This document shows, in pieces, positions 1 to 10,400 of a stretch of 64,000 nucleotides of DNA. The notes below the pieces were generated by a model. It worked only from the letters and a program-made list of their open reading frames with translations. It made no database searches and was not told the origin of the DNA. The position numbers and the translations under genes are program-made. Each line of letters opens with the position of its first letter. Within the stretch, counting starts at the first letter, position 1. Source of the DNA: Perca fluviatilis (taxonomy: Eukaryota > Chordata > Actinopteri > Perciformes > Percidae); contig NC_053119.1 of assembly GCF_010015445.1 (NCBI RefSeq), positions 22,467,050-22,531,049 of the forward strand. The letters run 5' to 3'.

Positions 1-612
1 TTCTAAAAACACCATATTGTTGTTGTACTGCACAGCTCTCTCTCACAGCTGCAGATCCTCTTTTCACCTGGTTTCTGTTTTAGCTACAGAGTGAGACCTC
101 TTTTCATCTTCTTCTTCTGTACTATCTTTGATTGCATTCGCACATGCTCAGTAGCTCAGATGTAGAGCATGTCAGCTAGCTAACTCTAGAGACAGTAAAA
201 GAAAGCCTGTTTCTCCAACTTTGGTCAGTTACAAGGCAGGATTAGCTGGGAGACTTCTAAATGAGGCCGCACATGTAAGTAGTTCTTTTGTAGATTATGG
301 TGAACTTGTGTGTGTTGTAGCAGTGCTTTGCTATTGAGAACGACGTAGCATGCTAGCGTTAGCATGCTAACCGTTAGCTACGAGCTAACGGTTGTGGTTA
401 GCCAGCTCATTTCGGACTGTGACGTCACAGTCAGAGCCAATTTTTAACAGCTCACTAGGAGACTGAAAGCAGGACACATTCAGAAACCGTATCTCACTCA
501 AAACAGCATGGATGGATTTCTTTCAAAGTTTGTATGTGTGTGGAAGCACCAGAGACACAAAAGAACACCCCAAATCCCAGAAAAAGTGATTTTTTCATAA
601 TATGGGCACTTT
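1..612. repeat. Dispersed fish repeat, one end outside window
   Basis: This stretch reads like a MITE-like repeat that I recall as widespread in percomorph genomes. It has a middle part rich in GCTAGC/GCATGCTAAC motifs around 348-390, a TGACGTCACAG motif near 420-430, and a right end finishing in 'tatgggcactttaa' near 600-613. No coding frame of interest is present. The left end is beyond the window, so terminal repeats and a target duplication cannot be checked. It lies in the intron downstream of the last visible plexin exon. Family assignment is from memory of similar sequences, not from a search. Confidence 0.5.
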
Positions 613-1601
613 AAGTGTTTAATATTTAAGGTCATGGTTTAAAATTACATCCACGCTGTATGAGCCATGTTTGCATGGGTGTGTGAGTGTATTAAAGCCT
701 GAAACTGATGCTGGATAATTAAAGCGTCTGATCACAATATATGGGATGATGTTCTATGTAAACGCATAACATGAACAAACATTTCTATGATCAAGATATT
801 TTACAGTTGAACAATAATTTTTAATAATTGAAGGTCAGTAAACATAAATATAAGATGGCAGTAAAATCTTGAACAGTAAACATAATTGAAATTGAAATGT
901 TTAATATTAACTAAAAATAAAAAATACATGGAACAAAACATTATTAAAGTTGAAGTAGTAAATTAAAATCTAAAAAACAATACCAATCCATCCGGTAGTT
1001 GTCAAAACAAGTCCCCAAAAACCAAAAAAGTAAACGTCATGGTGGCGCTAGAGCAAAAGTCAGGAGATGACCAACGTCCGTAGGATTGATCCACTGAGGA
1101 CGATGAATGTCTGTACAAAATTTCATGGCAATCCATCCAATAGTTGTTGAGATATTTCAGTCTGGACCAAAGGACCACATAACAGATAACTTACATAAAA
1201 ATGCCATAAAGCATTTCGCAAACACAAATACTGATAGCGATCTATCTGGGATATCTTTATCGGCTGCTGTATCGGTCAGGCTGTAGTATGTAGCAGTCAT
1301 ATAACCTCCGTCACATTGACATCCCAATTACTGATGGATTTTTGTCAATGACAATGAGGCACCAACAATTAAGTGAGCAAAGAAAGAATTGATCCAATCT
1401 AGATGTGCAGCAGATGAGCTCAACACGGCCTCAAAGAGAAGCAGACTTTCAATTCCTCTGTCGACAGAAAGTGGTGAGGCCAATAAAGTGCTCCAATCAA
1501 TAATCCAATCACCAAAGTAGCTGCCTTTTCACTGCATGGCACAAGCCTTTCATGCAGTTCAAAGGTCAACATAAAGAGATGACAACATTGTAACTACTTA
1601 C
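613..1601 (-). other. Intron 12 of plexin gene (5' part), continues off left edge
   Basis: This is the sequence following the GTAAGT donor of coding exon 12 (1596-1601). No plausible next plexin exon (start of the first IPT/TIG domain) is visible in either the 613-1601 stretch or the repeat to its left, so the intron probably extends beyond base 1. It is AT-rich around 760-1000. A fragment of a dispersed repeat lies at about 1035-1190. Confidence 0.7.
1035..1190 (+). repeat. Fragment of 'atttcatggcaatccatcca' dispersed fish repeat
   Basis: The string 'atttcatggcaatccatcca' near 1120 and the nearby 'ggcgctagagcaaaagtcag' are diagnostic for a very common teleost interspersed repeat, recognised from memory. 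The same family appears to give the fragment at about 5008-5125 (its front part, rich in ATGCTAACATG motifs) and a degraded piece at about 47280-47410. It is non-coding. Confidence 0.55.
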
Positions 1602-1786
1602 ATCAGTGATCTGGGGATCGGGGCACTCCATGTTGTAAAGATCCTTGGACCCTTGCTGGTCAGGATTGCACAGCTTCTCGTACACACACGCTTTCTGCTT
1701 GGCGCACCACACACACCTGTACTTTGGGTCTGCGTTCTTACAGAGACTACAGTCCTCCCTCCCCATGGAGCAGTTGTACAGGGTGA
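1602..1786 (-). CDS. plxnb2: plxnb2 coding exon 12: PSI3
   Basis: It completes residue 787 (G|TC, Val) and covers 788-848 (185 bases, phase 0 out). The third PSI domain is complete: '[15 protein letters not shown]', then YRCVWC and ACVYEKLC, ending in CPDPQITD at the border with the first IPT domain. This exon gives the strongest B2 resemblance; B2 reads VTLYNCSFGRSDCSLC at this place. Donor ACTGAT|GTAAGT, acceptor 'cccctacag'. Confidence 0.95.
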
Positions 1787-4117
1787 CTGTAGGGGAAGTA
1801 GTGAGGGGAGAATGCATTATAATTATTTTCTTACACTTAATAAAGGTCTTGCTTTTTATGAATAAATGGCGAGATGTCTACGTTCGTGTCTTCTAAATGT
1901 AAAACAGACCTCACAATCACTTCATATTTGTGAAAACATGTTTGGTCATTCATTTTCAATTGAAGATTAAAGGCAGCTTCCACAGTCCCATACTGGGACT
2001 AGCAGTGTACACACATGGAATTAAAAATAAGGTCTCCACATTAAAATGTAAGAGAGTATACCGTTCAGCGTGCTGTCCATCTTCTTGCCCGACTCCTTGT
2101 CCTTCACATAGAAGAGAACATTGGTCTCCGGTGACTTGTCGTAAGAAAACTAAGAAATTGGAAGAAAATGAATTATTAATACAGAATCCAGTGATTAATA
2201 GCACTTAAGCTCTTCTCTGCAAACTGTGTGGGCTGCCGCTCCCTCATGCCAGGGGAGGGGGAAAAAATTATACCCAGTCTGGCAGATTTTCAGCTAAAGA
2301 AATCAATGTTGGGAAAGAACATAGCCGGGGGCTAGGTACTGTTTGAGCTTCCCAATCACAGAATTCATAATGTGGAGATAGGGCTAAAATAACTCCAGTG
2401 AGGAGAGTCTGTCCATTAGAGGGAGCTAAAGAATACCAAAGGGTGACTGCTAAAGGGTGACTTTGATTTATAAGCCTAAAACATAAAGTCAGTTCATAGA
2501 TAGAACGTTTGAATATAGACTTTCTATCGGTACTAAAATATCTGCAATCAAGTGGTATTCTACAATAGATTTTACTCAGTGCCGGGATTGTTCTATATTG
2601 CACTTTGATAATCCACAAATCAGCTGGAGTTCAAGGACCTGTGCTGAGTGGAGGGCAAACTGGCCAGAAGCCATCTAAACAATCTCAGGAAAGGAACAAA
2701 ATCAGCAGTTCAGTGTGAATACAGCGCAACAGTCGAGTGTAGACGAAACAGCCGTACTCACATCGAAGCCGCTGAAGGTGTAGAATGGCCCGTCCTCAAA
2801 ATGAACCTCCTCTTCCACATTTCTCATCAGCTCAGTGCCGATGGTGAAAACACGAGCCTGGAGAAACGGACAAATAAAAACGAGAAACATGGTGGATTAA
2901 TTTATGTAGATCCTATTTGCAAAACACTGTTCCCTCGATGCTGCTCTTTTTTTTCCCCCCACCACAGTACAGAGCAAGAAATGTAAAAGACGACGTTGTA
3001 CTGCAGACTCTTTCTAGCCCCTCTGTTCCCTCTGCACACAGAGCAGTTTGGAGGGATGACTGTTTTCTTTCCTTGTTCTATGTGAGAACACTACATCCAG
3101 AAAGTCTTAATGAGAAGTATTTAGCTTGTTTTTTTTTGTTTTTTGGTTAATAGAAACCAGCCCATCCTACTGCCGCTTTTAGTTTTTGCTGTGTAAATAT
3201 TGTACATATCTGCATATAAAGTAAAATACAGGTACATATGGGTGTATGCATATATGTATTATCTGTGTATTCACACCCAGATAGCTGATGACTTCATACA
3301 AAACACCTTCTGCCTCTCACCTCATTGTCGTTGTGTGTGATAGGCCATTTATGTGTGATAGGCCATTTATGTCTTTCGAATAACATGGTCCGTAAGTTGT
3401 GTGTAAGTTTGTTACCTTATATGCACAGGTTGAAAATTTAAAATTGGTGTAAAAACAGCTCGGTAGTTTTCCAGAAAATCATTAAATACTGTGTCTATGC
3501 GACTTTACCTGGTAGAGGTCCAAATGCATTCCCTCAAAGCTGATACGAGTCTTGAAGCCCACCGGGATCAGCACAGGATCTGGATTCTCAAACCGAGGAC
3601 AGTTCGCTCCCTGAGAAGGCATCAAAACAAATCAGATACTCTCCCTTTTGATCATTTACATTTCAAGTATGCCAACCACTTAACGGACACCCTCATCTGC
3701 AGGGACAGATAAGTGTATCACTGAAACATCTGCTGACTTATAAATTGATATTCTCCACCCTACAGTATTTGTCACAGAAGATGGCGCCAGCTGATACCGT
3801 TTTTTTATTAATTTTCAGGGGAAAATTTGGATCGCTCAAGCGGCACGTGTTGTGATTAGATGTGTCTTTTGAAACTTCTGCTACACTTTTTCCAGCATTT
3901 ATCAAAACACATCTATCAGAGATAAAACTCCTTGGCATGCCACGGGTGTGTGAACCTTGGTGAACACTCACCTGACGTTGCTTGATGATGTTGGCACCCA
4001 CCGCGCTGTCGTCCATGTCGCTGCAGGTGTGGTCATGTGTGTTCCACTGGCAGCCCCACAAACTGGCCACACAGGACATGCACCTGAACGAACGAACAAA
4101 CGAACGCACGCACACGC

Positions 4118-4185
<68 letters not shown>

Positions 4186-7100
4186 CATGCAAACTCATCA
4201 AAGAGCGTCCGGCCCAAAAATCCATGTTTCTGACAACTAAATGGATCTCTGCAACTTCACATAAGCAAAGCTCGTTCATCACACATTACTTGGCATGAAA
4301 GAAATGAAGAAAAAAAATAAGGAAGGGGGCAAAAATAGCGAGATCGACTTTCATTTTTTGATTAATGAAAAGGAAACTGAGGCAATTTCCTCGGCTTGGT
4401 AATAACAGGAGGAGAGAAAATGCAAGAGGTGCATTCAAAATTACCATGCATCACAATTTACAAACAGAGCCTTGATCTCTCATCTGTTCATGCACGGTGA
4501 TACATTTACATCAAGGTTGTCAGTTGATGCTGTGTTCAGTGTCACGGTGTATTTTCAGTGAGTGACAGAGCAGAACTGATAGATTAAGAGTCAGACTCAC
4601 GGTGTGTTTTCAGATTTCCTCACTGTGGCAGCACAGTTGTAGAACTTGAACTCCCGCGTGGCAAGCTCCACCGTCTCGTTGACGAAAATTCTGAGCGCCA
4701 CAGCCACAAAGTCTAAGGACACAGCACAGGGTGGGTTAAAATGCTCTGCCCGCGCTGTTGGTGGGATATGAGTTTTACACATCTATGAATGGGGAATTAT
4801 TTTAAATATTCAAGACTTCCACAATTCACGATGGGACAAAACAACACAGGAAGACCGACACATTCTAACACACAGGACATGATCTTTAAATAATTTGTGA
4901 CAGAGCATGACCTCAAATACCTTTATACTCATTATGTATTAATGCATTAATTTAACAAGACTTAGAGTCTACAGTCTATGGCTCTGTAAAGCTGTACTTA
5001 TGCACAGCAGTACTTAGAGCTAAATGCTAACATGTTCACAATGACAATGCTAATAGGCTGATGTTTAGCAGTTAATGTTCACCATTTCAATTTAGCATGT
5101 TAGCGTGAATGCGTTTGCTCATTAGTAAAAAAACACGTACAGTCCAGACTGATTGCACAATTAAGCCTGAGCGAGACATGGATGTGCGTACCAAACAGTA
5201 TAAACTAAAATATTAAATCTCTTAAAACGATTTTGGAAATCTAAGACTCAACCTTGGTTATAATGGAGAACAACAGACATTGCCCTGAAAGAGGATGTAG
5301 GTTAATTATAAAGGCCATACCTTGGTCCTCAGGTGTATGTGGTATAAGCGAAGGGTTGGGGAGATCGCAGGAGACCTCACCAGAGTCAGACATCATGCCC
5401 TCACTATTGAAAGACTCAATGGAGCAGCGCAGACGGTCAGCAAGCCCGATTGCAGGAAGGTAGCGGATGTTGATCTTCACCTGAACACAAAATAATACGT
5501 AAAGGATTTTGGAGTGGCTAAGATTATTTTTTTGGGGGCATTTTAGGCATTTATTTGAGAGGAAAGTTGAAGAAATAAAAGAAGAGAGACAGGGGGAATG
5601 AGTTTGAATGCAGGAAAGGGCTATAGGTCGGAATCGAACCCTGAGCCGCTGTGGTAAGGACTGAGCCTTAGTACATGGGGTGCACACTCAACCAGGTGAG
5701 CTATACAGGCGCGCCTGAATTTGAGTTTTTCAGAGAAAGGATTATTGGCTTAGTAATCACTTCATATAGAATTAATTTCACTGTTCTGTGTATAATTCAA
5801 ACATCTCTGTGTAACTGTAAAGTTACCATACAGAAGCTGTTTCCGTTTAAAGCCTGGAGATTGGTTGATTGATGTTGGTGGATATACAAATGAAAAGTGA
5901 GTCAGAAAGGGAGGGACAGGGAAGTAGCCAGAAATGAAAAAGGAGCAGCTTGAGATAGAAAGTGCACAAGAGAGGCTCTCCATCTTCAGGCTGTTAGAAC
6001 AGTCAACCAGGTCGGTTATAATAAGCCAGTTTGGAGTTTTCTGGATCGATCAATACAGAGCCAGGAAGACCTAGAGCCCAGGGTCTCCGATTCACAATGG
6101 ATACAGTTTATTACTCAGGATGTGCATGTAAAAGGGGTTGTGTTCCGCAGAGTGAGAGAGACCGAAAGAGAAGCAGAGAACAAAAGGAGCTAGTGAGTAG
6201 AGAAGCAACGCTGTACCTTTTGAGTCTTTTTACAGGAAAGGTACGGGGGAGAGAAGGAGACGATCTTGACACAATCCTGCCTGGGGCTCCACAGCCAGCC
6301 ATTCTTCTCTTCTGCCCGTCGGCACTCAGACCTCCTGGTACACCTTCAGACGAAGGATAAACAACTCCTATCAGCATCCCATCCCATCCACAAACAAAGC
6401 CTATGGACTCTTACAGATTTTTAACGTGCTTCTGTAAATAACAACCTCATGCCCAAGTGACTTCAAGCATGGTCTGTGCAGATTTCCAAGATTATGTTTT
6501 ATATAGATATATAAAAAAAATACATTCAATGTCCTCGTTTGTATCGAGTTTTGCAGTGTGAAATGTGAAATATGTCACTTTAGGCTCGGGAAGTTATGAT
6601 GGCTGTATTTGACTACTTTTTTTTACATACAAAAATCAATACTAATCGAATGCTGAAATTCGAGTAGTGTAGTAAATATTAATAATAGGCTGAATTTGTG
6701 CATTAAAAAAAATAAGTGCAAATTTGAATGGTATTATAGAGGAAGATTAGCAGCTCTACTACTATGAAAAACAGCAGAAAATCCCATTCGACAAGCTGGA
6801 ATCATCAAATGATTTGTGATGAATGACTGAAAAGATGATCAAAATAGTTGAAGATTAATTTCCAATCGACTAACCGATTCATCTTCAAATCATTGCAGCT
6901 TCAAATCTTAGTAAAGTGTGTGCCGTGTTTCTGAATAAGTGTATCAACAACTTCCAAAGGAGGACAACTGTTTTTTCCGCTTTTTTCCTTGTTCCTGATC
7001 ATATCCCTGTAAAATACATGATACATACAGCCTCTTTTACCCTCCAGACCCTGATAAATATAGGCTGATGAGAGTAAACTGCACAGACTGCCTTCGCTGC

Positions 7101-7281
7101 ATGAGACTGACAAACAGCTTTAATTCCTTACGGCTGCACGGACAACAGGAGATGGAATATAAACACAGAGGGGTACTAAAAGTGTCTGCAATAAAACACT
7201 GAACAAATACCCCGCTGTGTTTTACAGATGGAATTGCATGTGGGTGTTTGTGCTAGTCTGTCGCGGTGCGCATGCATTTAT

Positions 7282-7314
<33 letters not shown>

Positions 7315-7319
7315 TGTGA

Positions 7320-7406
<87 letters not shown>

Positions 7407-10400
7407 TCACCTGCCCTCCAGGACACACCAGCCACAGTAAGGGTCCCTCAGTTCCACACATGATTGGCAGTCTTTCTTTTGGAGGCACGTCTGCACTGGC
7501 ACCTTGGTGATCTGGAGCATTACAACATGAAATATGATAAAACAGTGAACCTTAGGGGAGAAATTGCACAAAACTACTAGAAATGCTCTTTGGTTTGTTG
7601 CAGGTGTGGAGAGTGGGAGTAAAACATGTCCTGTCACAGCACACGGTCTCTCATGTCTGCTCCCCATGTTCAATTACTAAAACAATTCCCTCTGTCTACA
7701 TACTAAATGTGTATTGTTCCCAGTGGTGGACAGACTTTGCCACGTTCATTTACTGTACATATGCTTGAGTGCTTAAAAATGATCAGATTGGCCAGGTGTT
7801 CAGAGGGGAGGAGGTAGGCAGGGTTTGAACATTTCTCTAATATAATCTAGTCTTGTTCCAGACCTCTGAATCACATCTCAGAGTTGTTCAGTAATGCAAA
7901 TAGACTGAATGAAGGGAAATGATTGCAATTTAGTCTTAATATCAGGTTACATATGGGACAATTATCAGTTACACTTTACCTGAAGGTATCTACATAAGTG
8001 TGAAATGACACGGTCATGAATGTGTCATAAACATTATAAACAAGTGATAAATGTTTATGACAGTTATTTAAACATGTTCAACATCAATAAACTTATAGTA
8101 CTTTTGCATTTCAATTTTGTAACTATTCACTTCCCATTTCCTCTCACAGTTTCTTTGTAACAACTTATCACACCAGATCTGTTGATCTTATATTCCGTTC
8201 TACAGAAGTTTTCGATTAGGTACAGAGGTCCACTTATATGGAACAGCTATCCTGCTTCACTTCGCAGTCACTCCTCATTTCTGATTTTAAAGATCCTCAA
8301 CAACTTCTCTTGACAAAGTACAGCCCTATGATACCGTGTATGAAAGCAGTGCAAATATATGTTATTGAAATCCTTGTTTTTCTTTCTTTTTTCTTCCCTG
8401 GTTTATTTATCACTAGTATTTTTGTTGTTTGGAAATTGTATTATTTTCTTTCTTTTAGATATTTTAAAATATCTATGTCCATTTGTAAATTGGAGGCAAA
8501 CATACTGTATTCAGCTGTCTTTAATTTCAATGTTTGTTTTTTTACAAACCCTCAGAGTTTTTTTGATGCAACCCGTGCATTTTCTTAAATGCACAAATAA
8601 AGAACTAGTTTGTAGACTTGGCTCCACGTCAATCACCTACAACATAAAACTGCAGCTTACATGTTAACGCATCTGCAATAATCGTCCAATAATGTAACAT
8701 ACTTAACAATATCAACTTCTGAATAGGACAATTCTGTAAGAGTACTCTTACTTTTGATTCCTAAGGACATTTTCTGATACTTTTATGTGTAATGACACGT
8801 TTCTACATTTTGGTATCAACTCATTTTGGCTTGAATGTAACAAACGTTCATTATTATAAAAAAGTTACACACTAAAGCTTGTCTACTTTCTTCAGTTTTA
8901 AGTTATTTATTATCAAATGCACGAAAATTACATAAGCAGTCAATGTCAATAAAAATGGGTCTCAGGCTCCCTCCAACAATGTTCATTAAATATGTATAAA
9001 AAAGAAAATCACACAAGTAAAAAAACAAAATGAGAATCTAAGACATAAAATAGTGCAAGTTAACATATAGGGATTAAATAAATAAAATATAAAAAAAATA
9101 AATGTAATATACATTTGTGGTCAACATTTATAGCAAATTAATACGATGAATGTAAACGGGAATGTAGTAGGTGTATATGCATAAAGTAATGAGGAGTATA
9201 AATATACAAATGTAAAGTGCTACATGACTGCAGGGATTGTGTTTTCGGCTCTGAATTCTGCCAAAATGCAGGTAACCTACACTCCGTACTGTGCCTAAAC
9301 GCCTTATATGTGATATGTGTAACAAAAGGGCCCTGACATACACACCTTTTTCTCTGTGGTAATGTAAAGGTGGCTTTGACTGAGGTCAAAGAAAAGGTTC
9401 TTGTTGACCTTCTCTCCCATGGTGTCGCCAGGAGTTGTACTGTACATGTCGTACTGTACGTGTACATGCTGCTCCATGGTCAGGTGTACCTGGAGAGAAA
9501 ACAAAAGATAACACTGTCAGACAAAGTCTTTAATTACCACATTCTGCTTCCCTCAGGTAAAACTAAAAGCTCTAAGGAAAATGAAAAAGAAATTAAAGCT
9601 GCGAGCAGCGATGGACGGGCCCTCGCGCCTCTGCGCGCGTCGGCGTTACCGGCAGACGCTGCTCCTTGCGACCGTGCATTTGCACGGCACTCAGACACCG
9701 AAAATCGACACCAATGAAAAGGCAACTCCCCGCTGAGTTCAACGATACCTCACACAAGACTCTACGTCATACGGTTCATTAGCTGTGAAAAGGGGCGTGG
9801 CTTGAACATAGGGGGCGGGCCAAACATCACCAATGAAGAATGAAGTCTCTGCTGAGTTCAATGATACCTCACACAAGGGTATACCTTAAACGGTTGAAAT
9901 GTTATGAAAGGGGCGTGGCTTAAGCATAGGGGATGGGCCAAACCATCACCAATGAAGAATGAACTCTCTGCTGAGTTCAATGACACCTCACACAAGACTC
10001 TACCTTAAACGGTTCAAATGTTATGAAAGGGGGCGTGGTTAAAGTATAGTGGGCGGCTCAGTATCACATGTAGACCACACATAATAATATAAGTTTCATG
10101 TAAATCGGATGATGTTTGTCATATAAGGCGCATTTCCTGTTGCCAGCGGGGGGCGCTATGACCAAAAGTCAATTTTGGCCTGTAGGTGTCCTCAGGCCTG
10201 GACTCTTGTCAATCGTGAGAAATTTCGGGCAGATACGACAACGTACACTCAAGTTACAACAACTTCTTTGTTCATCGCTAAACACTCAAAATGGCCGCCA
10301 CGCCACGCCCAAACCGTCTGACGAAAAGTTTTTCTTTTAATAACTTTTCATTGTTAAGGTGTTGGGATGGTACAGACCAAGTTTGAAGTGCATCGGATGA

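Larger units (their letters stand above)
6344..7410 (-). other. Plexin intron 4
   Basis: The intron starts with the GTGAAG donor next to the microsatellite and ends in 'gtctgaag'. At 6775-6903 it holds a copy of the GGGCTGCAAC-type repeat. The rest is AT-rich and shows no exon. Confidence 0.7.

Noticed and set aside
2268..2618. 116-codon frame on minus strand in intron 10
   Set aside because: It lies between well-supported plexin exons 10 and 11, which already join in phase. It has no plexin motif.
3738..4217. 159-codon frame on minus strand, VCVCVC-rich
   Set aside because: Only the part in 3972-4083 is real (plexin exon 8). The rest is translation of the TG microsatellite and introns.
10116..10340. 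74-codon frame inside the intron 2 repeat
   Set aside because: It is not maintained in the neighbouring tandem unit of the same repeat and has no protein similarity.
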